This document shows, in pieces, positions 16,519-24,198 of a stretch of 35,169 bases of DNA. This DNA is from Chlorobiales bacterium (GTDB taxonomy: Bacteria > Bacteroidota > Chlorobiia > Chlorobiales > JACMJS01), in the NCBI GenBank assembly GCA_014380515.1, contig JACMJS010000048.1, positions 1 through 35,169 of the forward strand, in the 5' to 3' direction. Position 1 is the stretch's first letter, and each line of letters starts with the position of its first letter. The position numbers and the translations under genes were made by a program. The notes under the pieces were generated by a model, which was given only the letters and a program-made list of their open reading frames with translations, did not search any database and was not told the origin of the DNA.

Positions 16519-16684
16519 TTTGATTGTAAGTGTGAGTTTGAAACCGGTTTCCCAACGCAAATCGTAACAATGCAATTTTATTAAAATTATTTTTAATAAT
16601 AAAAAAATAAGTTTCAATGAGAGTTAAGTCCTTAAAAAAACGCAATTTATTTTATTTCAATAACGGAATTTTTTGATAACCTCA
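16519..16684. promoter_or_regulatory. A/T-rich leader upstream of the carbonic anhydrase operon
   Basis: 166 bases between the clpP terminator and the carbonic anhydrase start, much richer in A/T than the surrounding genes (runs such as TTTTTTTATTATTAAAAAT on the minus strand). It must contain the operon promoter. No pair of -35/-10 boxes stands out enough to name. Confidence 0.45.
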
Positions 16685-16713
16685 TAAAAAAGCCGCCTTT
16701 GTGAGGCGGCTTT
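16685..16713 (-). terminator. Intrinsic terminator after clpP
   Basis: Ten-base stem AAAGCCGCCT (16689-16698) / AGGCGGCTTT (16704-16713) with a 5-nt loop, followed on the minus strand by a T run (16685-16690). It lies 22 bases past the clpP stop. Confidence 0.9.
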
Positions 16714-16734
16714 GAATGCTTGTGTCCGTTACAA

Positions 16735-17460
16735 TTATTTCTTTTCCATCATCGGACGGCGCTCGAAGATTTCATCGATCATGCCGTAGGCTTTCGCTTC
16801 ATCCGCCGACATCCAGTTGTTCCGCTCCGAATCCAGATTGACTTTTTCGACCGGCTGTCCGGTGTTCTTCGCAATGATCTCATCGAACTGCTGGCGGATG
16901 CGCATAATCTCTCGCGCCTCGATTTGAATATCCGATGACTGGCCTTGCGCGCCGCCCGACGGCTGGTGAATCATAATCCGCGAGTGCGGCAGCGACGCCC
17001 GCTTGCCCTTCGTGCCGGAGCAAAGCAGGAACGCCGCCATGCTCGCCGCAAGACCGACGCAAACCGTCGAGACGTCGGGGCGGATGTATTGCATCGTGTC
17101 ATAAACGCCGAGGCCGGAATACACCATGCCGCCGGGCGAATTGATGTAAAGATAAATATCGCGCTCCGGGTCTTCGGATTCCAAAAAGATCAGTTGCGCC
17201 ATGATCAGTCCCGATGAATGATCATCGACTTGCGTGCCCAAGAATACGATGCGTTCGCGGAGCAGGCGCGAGAAGATATCGAACGCCCGTTCGCCGCGGC
17301 CTGAGGTTTCAACGACCATCGGGACGAGCATATTCGTCGGCTGCGAAATCGTGAAATCGGCGGGCTGCGGGGGAAGGTTTAAATGGTTGATGCCCTGCAC
17401 AAGGCGAGGCGAAAATAGTTTTTCGGCGTGATGGTCGAAACCGAAATTGATGTTTGCCAT
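16735..17460 (-). CDS. clpP: ATP-dependent Clp protease proteolytic subunit
   Basis: 241 aa from ATG 17460; an upstream in-frame start at 17538 adds unrelated residues. The catalytic triad is S140 ([11 protein letters not shown]), H165 ([10 protein letters not shown]) and D210 (NLDSERNNW). The glycine-rich strand YINSPGG and the TERDRF-like segment are present. ClpP forms a double heptamer that degrades proteins fed by ClpX/ClpA/ClpC. The core corresponds to residues ~44-241, so the first ~43 residues are longer than the E. coli propeptide. A start at Met44 (17331) would give a typical 198-aa protein. No clpX is adjacent. Confidence 0.95.
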   Translation of the reverse strand: MANINFGFDHHAEKLFSPRLVQGINHLNLPPQPADFTISQPTNMLVPMVVETSGRGERAFDIFSRLLRERIVFLGTQVDDHSSGLIMAQLIFLESEDPERDIYLYINSPGGMVYSGLGVYDTMQYIRPDVSTVCVGLAASMAAFLLCSGTKGKRASLPHSRIMIHQPSGGAQGQSSDIQIEAREIMRIRQQFDEIIAKNTGQPVEKVNLDSERNNWMSADEAKAYGMIDEIFERRPMMEKK

Positions 17461-17716
17461 GATATTTGCAGTATTGAAGTTGCGTGCACAAACCACAAAC
17501 GGTTGGCGGTTCTTGTGCAACGGTTGAGGCAATGCCAACCCGAAAAAAAAACTTATGCTAACACTCGGAGCTGGTCGTAATGATGTGCGGCATAGCGGTT
17601 TGCAATCGTGGCGATAGATGAACAGTCGGCAGTGAAAACGGTGCAGCGTGTTGTAACGTTTCGGGGAAGCGGAGTTTCACGGTGGCAATGTACCCGCCGC
17701 TTTCGCTGCAAAAGCA
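17461..17716. other. clpP upstream region
   Basis: With the terminator beyond it this gap spans 307 bases without a credible gene. A 7-bp inverted repeat TGCACAA (17485-17491) / TTGTGCA (17513-17519) lies 25 bases upstream of the clpP start and could be an operator. A 66-codon minus-strand frame at 17558-17758 overlaps the neighbouring terminator and resembles nothing. Confidence 0.45.
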
Positions 17717-17742
17717 AAAGCCGTTCATCGCTGAACGGCTTT
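17717..17742 (-). terminator. Intrinsic terminator after the AgmX-type lipoprotein gene
   Basis: Eleven-base perfect stem AAAGCCGTTCA (17717-17727) / TGAACGGCTTT (17732-17742) with loop TCGC. On the minus strand it is followed by TTTGCTTTTGC, a moderate T-rich tail. It lies 26 bases past the stop. Confidence 0.82.
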
Positions 17743-17767
17743 CCGGTTTTCGAATCACGTTTCGAAG

Positions 17768-18343
17768 TTAGGGCGAAAGAAACTTGAACATGCTGGTTTC
17801 AATATCACCGGCGGCGTCTGGATGCGGTTTGTATTTGACGCGCATCGATTGGCTCTTGACGGTGGCGAGTGCGGCTGCATCCAAATCGTTGTTGAGCAAA
17901 ATAAATTGCTTCACGCTGCCCGACGGCGCAACGACGAGTTTAAAAGCGACGTTGCCTTTCGCACCGGTGCGACGCCATGCGGCGTCAAGCGAGGCTTTGA
18001 GATTACCTTCAAGCGCATCGGCGACATCTTCCATGTTGTCATAATCGATGCCGGTAAGTTTGGTCTCGGTGGTCGTGCCGCCGGTCGTTGGAGCTTCGGT
18101 AGCCCCGCCGCCCGAATAGGTTTTCTTGACTTTCGGGGCGGCGGCTTCTTCCCGCGCCAAAGATTCCGCATATTTTTCAGCGAGCGATTTTTCTTTCACC
18201 ACTGCCGCCGTATCGGGCTTCAGCGATGAAACTTCGTCCGGCTTTTTGCAGCCCGAGCATCCGGTAAAAAACTGTCCGGCCAGAAGCACTGCGGCGAAGA
18301 GACCGGTTGAAAGCGTCTGAGCCGCTCTGGAGTTGATTGTCAT
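17768..18343 (-). CDS. Lipoprotein with AgmX/PglI-type (TonB-like) C-terminal domain
   Basis: 191 aa. A hydrophobic N-terminus ends FFTGCSGC, a plausible lipobox. Residues ~40-105 are low-complexity (Lys/Glu-rich, then GGGATEAPTTGGTTTETK). Residues ~105-190 match the AgmX/PglI C-terminal domain: an Ala-Trp-Arg (AAWRRTG) followed by NVAFKLVVAPSGSVKQFILL and a final strand pair. This fold is TonB-like and is seen in proteins near gliding or TonB-type energy-transduction systems. No exbB/exbD-like genes lie nearby, so partners are unknown. The gene is flanked by its own terminator and stands alone. Confidence 0.75.
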   Translation of the reverse strand: MTINSRAAQTLSTGLFAAVLLAGQFFTGCSGCKKPDEVSSLKPDTAAVVKEKSLAEKYAESLAREEAAAPKVKKTYSGGGATEAPTTGGTTTETKLTGIDYDNMEDVADALEGNLKASLDAAWRRTGAKGNVAFKLVVAPSGSVKQFILLNNDLDAAALATVKSQSMRVKYKPHPDAAGDIETSMFKFLSP

Positions 18344-18463
18344 GATGAGAATAAATAAGTTGCGTTATCAAAATTGGGATTGAACCACTGCAAAATTTGT
18401 CGACGCCCCCGTCCTTGCCGACCCCCTCTACATAGAAGGGCGAGGGAGAGTTTGCTTTATGAT
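18344..18463. other. Intergenic region with partial palindromes
   Basis: 120 bases between nuoI and the lipoprotein gene. It has a C-rich stretch with the imperfect palindrome CCCTCTACATAGAAGGG (18423-18439) followed by GCGAGGGAGAG. It resembles fragments of dispersed intergenic elements but has no full partner in the window. Confidence 0.35.
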
Positions 18464-19015
18464 TTACGGTTGAACGTTAGCGACTTGATCGGACTCTTTA
18501 CGAATGTCGTTTTTAAACTTGCGTAGAAAATCCAAGCGGTCTTTGACGGATTCGGCGGGCACGAGCAGTTTTTGTTTGTCCATGATCGCGCTCTCGCGGC
18601 TGAAATACGTGATGTCATATTCCTTGCTCATCACAATCGCTTCTTCGGGACACACTTCCTCGCAATAGCCGCAGTAGATGCAACGGAGCATGTTGATTTC
18701 AAACGTCAGCGGATGGCGTTCCTGCTCAAGCTCGGTTTCGACGGCCTGCATACTGATCGCCATCGGCGGACACACGCGGGCACACAGGCCGCACGCGACG
18801 CAGCGTTCGCCCGCCTTGTCATCACGCTCGACGAGCACCGGACGGCCACGAAACGCCGCAATCGGATTCCATCGCACGTCGGGATAGCGAAAGGTAAAGT
18901 TGGGCGCAAACATTTGTTTGAACGTGTACCACAAGCCTTTGAGGATTTCAGGCAAATATATTTTTTCGAGCAGGGTGAATTTCGTCTTCTTGATGTCGGG
19001 ATTCTTCGTTTGCAT
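18464..19015 (-). CDS. nuoI: NADH-quinone oxidoreductase subunit I (NuoI-like 2[4Fe-4S] ferredoxin)
   Basis: 183 aa. Two CxxCxxCxxxCP clusters are intact: C72/C75/C78/C82 ([12 protein letters not shown]) and C112/C115/C118/C122 ([12 protein letters not shown]). The preceding motif [24 protein letters not shown] is typical of NuoI, the complex I arm subunit holding clusters N6a and N6b that pass electrons toward the quinone site. In most genomes nuoI lies in the nuo operon between nuoH and nuoJ, yet no other nuo gene is present here. It could be a displaced or additional copy. Confidence 0.9.
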   Translation of the reverse strand: MQTKNPDIKKTKFTLLEKIYLPEILKGLWYTFKQMFAPNFTFRYPDVRWNPIAAFRGRPVLVERDDKAGERCVACGLCARVCPPMAISMQAVETELEQERHPLTFEINMLRCIYCGYCEEVCPEEAIVMSKEYDITYFSRESAIMDKQKLLVPAESVKDRLDFLRKFKNDIRKESDQVANVQP

Positions 19016-19136
19016 GTCGTCGGTACTTCGGATTGAGAATGGGAGTGATGAAGTCAGGTTGTTAAAAGCAGTGCAAATATAACTTCAAACCGCGTCTCCG
19101 CAAATGAACATATTGTTTCGAAATTGTTTCGAAACA

Positions 19137-19162
19137 AAAAGGAAACATTGCTGTTTCCTTTT
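19137..19162 (-). terminator. Intrinsic terminator after the small exported protein gene
   Basis: Eleven-base perfect stem AAAAGGAAACA (19137-19147) / TGTTTCCTTTT (19152-19162), loop TTGC. A T run follows on the minus strand and the stem itself is A/T-ended on both sides, so it may work in both directions. Next to it the 11-mer TTGTTTCGAAA is repeated in tandem (about 19113-19134). Confidence 0.82.
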
Positions 19163-19194
19163 CATATTCCAATCGCAGACATTGCAGACGTGAT

Positions 19195-19434
19195 TTACTT
19201 CTGCGCGGTCGCCAGTTTGATTTCTTTTTTGGCTGCGGATTTCTTTTCCGATTTCTTCTCGGACTTCGCCATCTTGACCGACTTGCCCATCTCGCAGCAA
19301 CCCGAAGCCATTGCACTCGAAGTGCCTGTTGCACAGGCTTCCGATTTGCTTACCTTCTTGGCTTCCTGAGCAAACGATACGGTTGAGACCGCAAATGCCA
19401 GCATCAACGCCGACACGAAAAGTGTTTTCTTCAT
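19195..19434 (-). CDS. Small exported Cys- and Lys-rich protein, function unknown
   Basis: 79 aa with a clean Sec signal peptide (MKKTLFVSALMLAFAVSTVSFAQ, cleaved after FAQ or SFA). The mature ~56 residues have three cysteines in CATGTSSAMASGCC, then a highly basic tail with KSEKKSEKKSAAKK. I do not recognise a family. The Cys pattern could bind a metal or form a disulphide, and the lysine repeats could bind anionic surface polymers. It has its own terminator and is divergent from mfd. The signal peptide and dedicated terminator make it a believable gene despite its size. Confidence 0.72.
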   Translation of the reverse strand: MKKTLFVSALMLAFAVSTVSFAQEAKKVSKSEACATGTSSAMASGCCEMGKSVKMAKSEKKSEKKSAAKKEIKLATAQK

Positions 19435-19516
19435 CTGAATTTTCCTTCTGTGTTTTGAGTTATAAAATTACCCTGATAGCAAATCATAAAATTTCGCAAG
19501 CAAGATACCGCCGAAA

Positions 19517-22500
19517 ATGTCCATAGTCAATCCTGAACCTGATGACGCTGTGTCAGCAGGTCAAACCCTTGCGCCATCGCAATTCGTTCAGCCCGCCGAG
19601 GTGGGCATTGAAAAACTCTCGCTCCCGAATTTTCTACAGAAAATTTCCGCGTCCGCTCCGATGCAGTCGTTGTTCGCCCGCGTGCCGGAGCAACGTGCGG
19701 TAACTGTTTCGGGACTTTACGGCTCGCTGACCTCCGTCGTCATCTCGGAACTCTTCGGTGCCTCCGCCCGCACCTGCCTTGTCATCTGCGATGAGGATGC
19801 GTTCGAGAAATTCGAACACGACCTCACATTTCTCACCTCCAAATCTTCGTTGCTAGGTTTCACCGATGAAACTTCGCTTACCCTTTCCTCGCTCATCGCG
19901 GGCGAAACGAAACTGGTACTGACAACGGCGTTTGACCTTCGCAAAAAACTTTTGCCCCGCGCCGCCATTGAAACCAAACAGTTTGAGGTTTCCGAATCGG
20001 CGTTCGCCGGTTACGATAAACTCACGCGGTTCCTCTCCTCAAACGGATTCACACGCAAAGATTTCGTCGAGGCCGAGGGCGACTACGCCGTGCGCGGATC
20101 GATTATAGATGTCTTTTCATTCGGCGGTTTTTCGCCCGTCCGCATCGAGCTGTTTGGCGATGATGTGGATTCCATCCGGCAGTTTGATGTAACGACCCAA
20201 CTCTCGCAGGAGAAACTGTTCACCACGAAACTCATCTCCAACCTCTCGCTCTCTGAATCCGCCGCCACCGAATCGCTGCTCAATTACCTTCCGCCCGAGT
20301 CGCTCATCGTTATCAATAGTTACGACGCGCTAGATTTTGGCGACGATGAACCGGCGATGTTCAGTGCGACCGATATTCAAACGGCGCTCGCGCAGTTCAC
20401 GCAAGTTCGAATTCAACTTCTGACGAACGGCGAGATTGATTTTGGCGCACACTCACAGGAAAAATTTAATTCGAATTTCAAACGCTTCGCCGAAGTGCTG
20501 TGGAAGGAAACCAGTGATGAAATTGTCTTCGCATCAAAGTCGAAAAAAGAAATTGCGGAGCTTGCTGAGTTTCTCGCCCAACCGAATACCGGCGATGAAA
20601 ACGCCGAAAGCAGTTTCGTATCCGGCAAACTCACGCTGAAGATCGTCGACGAAAATTTTTATGAAGGGTTCAGTTATGCGGGACTTTCGATCTACACGGA
20701 ATCGGATGTGTTCGGCAAACTGCATTCGCACCGGTCGCGCAGAAAACGCAACTACCGCCGCATCTCACTGCGCGAACTGCGCGGAATGCAGGTCGGCGAT
20801 TTTATCGTGCATGAAGATTACGGCATCGGCGTTTTTGCGGGACTTGAAAAGATCGATGTCGGCAGCGGCGAATCGAAGTCGGAGCAAGAGTGCGTACTGA
20901 TTCGCTACGATAAGGGCGATAAACTTTACGTCAACATTCAGAATATCGAGCGGCTCTCGAAGTATTCCGCCGCCGAAGGCCGTACGCCCGCACTCACGCG
21001 GCTCGGCAGCGGCAAGTGGGAACAAGAAAAAGCTCGCACGAAAAAACGCCTCAAAGACATCGCCCGCAACCTCATCACGCTTTACGCCAAACGCAAAGCC
21101 GCCACCGGTACGAAGTTCGGCGAAGATTCCATCTGGCAACGCGAGTTCGAAGCCGCGTTCATCTTCGATGAAACGCCCGATCAGGAAACAACCATCGAAG
21201 CCGTTAAAAAAGATATGCAGTCGAAGTCGCCGATGGACAGGCTCGTCTGCGGCGACGTCGGATTCGGAAAGACGGAGGTGGCGATGCGAGCCGCGTTCAA
21301 GGCCACCGAATCAGGCAAGCAGGTTGCGGTACTCGTGCCGACGACGATTCTCGCGCATCAGCATTTCAACTCGTTCAAAATTCGTTTCCAAAATTTCCCG
21401 ACGCGAATCGAAGTGCTCAGCCGGTTCATCTCACGAGCCGATCTCAAAAAAATTCTCACGGATATTGAAAGCGGCTTGGTCGATATCGTTATCGGCACGC
21501 ACCGTTTGGTTTCGAAGGATGTGAAGTTCAAAGACTTGGGATTGCTCGTCGTTGATGAAGAGCAGCACTTCGGCGTAGAGTCGAAAGAAAAACTGCGGGA
21601 AAACTTTCCGAACGTCGATACGCTCACTCTAACCGCGACGCCGATTCCGCGCACGCTTCAGTTTTCCTTGATGAGTGCCCGCGATTTGTCCGTCATTTCA
21701 ACCCCGCCGAAAAACCGCCAGCCGATTGAAACCGTCGTCCATGAATTTGATTCAGAATTAATTCGTCAGGCCGTCGCGCGGGAACTGGCACGCGGCGGAC
21801 AGGTTTTCTTTTTGCATAACCGCGTGCAGAGCATCAGCCAGATGTATGATTTGCTCAAGAAAATGTTTCCGAAAGCGCGCATCGGGATCGGCCACGGACA
21901 GTTGCCTGCAAAGGAATTGGAGCAAGTAATGCTCGATTTCGTGCAAAAGGAATTAGACATTTTGGTTTCGACGACGATTATCGAATCGGGTTTGGACATC
22001 TCGAACGCGAATACGATCATCATCAACCGCGCCGATATGTTCGGCCTTTCAGACCTGTATCAACTGCGGGGCCGGGTCGGACGCAGCAATGCGAAGGCTT
22101 ACTGCTACCTGCTCACGCCGCCGCTTTCCACGCTGACGAAAGAAGCCTTGCAGCGGCTGGCCGCGATTGAAGAGTTCACCGAACTCGGCAGCGGGTTCAA
22201 CGTGGCGATGCGCGATCTGGATATTCGCGGCGCGGGTAATTTGCTCGGTGCTGAGCAATCAGGATTCATCTTCAGTTTGGGATTTGATTTGTATCAGAAA
22301 ATTTTGGAGGAAGCCGTCGAGGAATTGAAATCGACGGAGTTTCAAAACGTCTTCCGCGAATCGGAGCGGCTGAAATCCGGCGAAGGCCCGATGGATGCGT
22401 CCGGGGCTTCGGGCGAGGTGCGACAGAAGCCTTGCGAGGTTACATTTTTTTTCAACGCGCTCATTCCGAGTTTTTACGTCGAGTCGGCATCAGAGCGGTT

Positions 22501-22939
22501 TGTGATTTACGAACGCATCTCGAAGACGAAATCGAAATCGGGTCTCAACAAACTTTCTTCGGAACTCACCGACCGCTTCGGCAAGCTGCCCGATGAATGC
22601 AAAGATTTGCTCCGTGTAACCGAGTTGCGATTGTTGGGCACGTCACTCGGTCTATCCCGCATCGAGATCGGCGAAATGCGATGCTTGTTTACTTTTCCCG
22701 ACGCCGCCGAACCGCACGGCAAGGCGTTCTACGACGGCACGCGATTTCAAACGGCGATGCAAGCCATTCAATCGAGCGAAATGAAAAAATTCCGCGCTGC
22801 GTTCCGAAATGAAAAGCGGTTGAAGTTAGAACTCTCATTCGAGCGGTCATTGCAAACGCAGCCCGCGCTTGCCATCGAGACGACGCGGGAGATGCTCGTC
22901 TTGCTCGGCGCAAGTCTTGCAGAACCGGCGACGCTTTAA
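19517..22939 (+). CDS. mfd: Transcription-repair coupling factor
   Basis: 1140 aa, the normal Mfd length. It removes RNA polymerase stalled at DNA lesions and recruits UvrA. Residues ~1-330 are the UvrB-like N-terminal part with YAVRGSIIDVFSFG. At ~405-500 is the CarD-type RNA-polymerase-interacting domain (GDFIVHEDYGIGVFAGLEKI). The RecG-like translocase follows: Walker A GDVGFGKTEV (~578), VVDEEQHFG (~679), the TATPIPRTL motif, and QLRGRVGRSNAKAYCYLL (~845). The last ~150 residues are the autoinhibitory D7/TRCF domain (FYDGTRFQ). It appears intact. It is followed after 18 bases by the DUF3267 gene, likely in one transcript. Confidence 0.98.
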   Translation: MSIVNPEPDDAVSAGQTLAPSQFVQPAEVGIEKLSLPNFLQKISASAPMQSLFARVPEQRAVTVSGLYGSLTSVVISELFGASARTCLVICDEDAFEKFEHDLTFLTSKSSLLGFTDETSLTLSSLIAGETKLVLTTAFDLRKKLLPRAAIETKQFEVSESAFAGYDKLTRFLSSNGFTRKDFVEAEGDYAVRGSIIDVFSFGGFSPVRIELFGDDVDSIRQFDVTTQLSQEKLFTTKLISNLSLSESAATESLLNYLPPESLIVINSYDALDFGDDEPAMFSATDIQTALAQFTQVRIQLLTNGEIDFGAHSQEKFNSNFKRFAEVLWKETSDEIVFASKSKKEIAELAEFLAQPNTGDENAESSFVSGKLTLKIVDENFYEGFSYAGLSIYTESDVFGKLHSHRSRRKRNYRRISLRELRGMQVGDFIVHEDYGIGVFAGLEKIDVGSGESKSEQECVLIRYDKGDKLYVNIQNIERLSKYSAAEGRTPALTRLGSGKWEQEKARTKKRLKDIARNLITLYAKRKAATGTKFGEDSIWQREFEAAFIFDETPDQETTIEAVKKDMQSKSPMDRLVCGDVGFGKTEVAMRAAFKATESGKQVAVLVPTTILAHQHFNSFKIRFQNFPTRIEVLSRFISRADLKKILTDIESGLVDIVIGTHRLVSKDVKFKDLGLLVVDEEQHFGVESKEKLRENFPNVDTLTLTATPIPRTLQFSLMSARDLSVISTPPKNRQPIETVVHEFDSELIRQAVARELARGGQVFFLHNRVQSISQMYDLLKKMFPKARIGIGHGQLPAKELEQVMLDFVQKELDILVSTTIIESGLDISNANTIIINRADMFGLSDLYQLRGRVGRSNAKAYCYLLTPPLSTLTKEALQRLAAIEEFTELGSGFNVAMRDLDIRGAGNLLGAEQSGFIFSLGFDLYQKILEEAVEELKSTEFQNVFRESERLKSGEGPMDASGASGEVRQKPCEVTFFFNALIPSFYVESASERFVIYERISKTKSKSGLNKLSSELTDRFGKLPDECKDLLRVTELRLLGTSLGLSRIEIGEMRCLFTFPDAAEPHGKAFYDGTRFQTAMQAIQSSEMKKFRAAFRNEKRLKLELSFERSLQTQPALAIETTREMLVLLGASLAEPATL

Positions 22940-22957
22940 CATCCATGATACCAGCAG

Positions 22958-23671
22958 ATGGAACCCACAATTCATGATTTTGCGGATACAGCGCGGTTTG
23001 AACTCGATGCAAAAATCGAGCATCAGCATTTGAGGCCGTTTATTTCGCAACTGATGCAAATCCAAAGTCCGGTTACTTGGACGAGCCAACTGGCGATGCT
23101 TACCGTGCTTGCGACAACGGGATATTACTTCGGCGCGGGCGTCGTTGGCGCGATTCAGGGCGGCGCGGATGCGGCGGTGCGATTGGTACTTTTGCTGGCG
23201 GGCGGCGCGGGATTTACGTTGCTTGCGCTCGTGCCGCTGCACGAGTGGATTCACGGCCTGACGTACAAAGCCTTCGGCGCGACGGATGTCAGGTATTCAT
23301 ATTCGATCAAGGGATTTTATTTCTATGCGATGGCGCACCGTTTCATTGCGAACGCCCGCGCGTTTTTCTGGATTGCGGTGATGCCGACGCTCGTCATCAA
23401 TAGTATGATTCTACTGCTTATTGTTTTACTGCCGGAACTGCGGCTTGGTTTGCTTGTCGCACTGGCGATTCACTTATCGGGCGCAATAGGCGACTTCGCC
23501 TTGATCAATTATTTGTGGTTGCATCGCGGTGGCGGCGTTTACACGTACGACGACGCGGAAGTGAAAGAAAGTTATTTTTATCTCGCCCTTTCGGATCGCT
23601 TTCTTTCGGATCAATCGAATACGGCAACGCCGCACCGGACGGGCGTTTCAGGCGAGACCCGTTCGGTTTAG
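22958..23671 (+). CDS. DUF3267-type membrane zincin
   Basis: 237 aa with about four to five membrane helices. The zincin signature HEWIH is at residues 95-99 at the end of a hydrophobic helix, followed by GLTYKAFGATDVRYSYSIKGFYFYAMAHRFIANARAF, the conserved DUF3267 region. The family is predicted to be membrane metalloproteases distantly related to site-2 proteases, but activity is unproven. A third zinc ligand is not obvious; an Asp in IGDFALINYLW (~178) is the usual family candidate. It starts 18 bases after mfd. Confidence 0.8.
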   Translation: MEPTIHDFADTARFELDAKIEHQHLRPFISQLMQIQSPVTWTSQLAMLTVLATTGYYFGAGVVGAIQGGADAAVRLVLLLAGGAGFTLLALVPLHEWIHGLTYKAFGATDVRYSYSIKGFYFYAMAHRFIANARAFFWIAVMPTLVINSMILLLIVLLPELRLGLLVALAIHLSGAIGDFALINYLWLHRGGGVYTYDDAEVKESYFYLALSDRFLSDQSNTATPHRTGVSGETRSV

Positions 23672-23761
23672 TTTTCGGTTTGCCGCACGCCGCGTGTTAT
23701 CTTCGCAGGAATTTTTGCCATCTTTCCCGGCGCAACCTGAAACCTTAGAACCGCAACCGAT

Positions 23762-24184
23762 ATGCCTCTCGATTCGCAAAACTCCGACCGCGACATTTCC
23801 GAAAAACTTCGCCGTCAAAAACGCGAGAGCGAACAAATTTTAAAACTCGCGCTCACGATCAAAACTTCCGACAAGCCCGTCGTTGCGACCGACACATCCG
23901 ACATGATTCTGTTTATGAGCGAAGCCGCGCTCAAGCTTTACGGCTACAAGTCGCTTGAGATTATCGGGCAACCGGTTGCGATGTTGCGGGCGGGCGACCG
24001 CGACAGTGAAGCCGTTAAAAACCTGCTTGAGGAAACGATGCAAGGCGGTTGGAAGGGCGAACTGTGGCAGAAGCGCAAAGACGGCTCGGAGTTTAAAATC
24101 AGCATGTCGTCTTCGCCCGTCCGCGATGAAGAGACCAATGCCATCATCGGTTTGGTTGGGACGTTCGAAGAAATTCCCGCCTGA
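23762..24184 (+). CDS. Single PAS-domain protein
   Basis: 140 aa. After a charged helical start (SEKLRRQKRESEQILKLAL) the rest is one PAS/PAC unit: VATDTSDMILFMSEAALKLYG, then GELWQKRKDGSEFKISMSSSPVRDEE and GLVGTFEEI. No output domain is fused, so it may sense a ligand and act through a partner. It converges on the histidine kinase gene with a 14-base gap, which makes a functional link possible but not shown. No cysteine or histidine suggests a bound flavin or haem. Confidence 0.85.
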   Translation: MPLDSQNSDRDISEKLRRQKRESEQILKLALTIKTSDKPVVATDTSDMILFMSEAALKLYGYKSLEIIGQPVAMLRAGDRDSEAVKNLLEETMQGGWKGELWQKRKDGSEFKISMSSSPVRDEETNAIIGLVGTFEEIPA

Positions 24185-24198
24185 ACACAAATCCGTTT

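Noticed and set aside
17558-17758. 66-codon minus-strand frame between clpP and the AgmX-type gene
   Set aside because: It begins past the neighbouring gene's terminator hairpin and even translates it; no signal or family.
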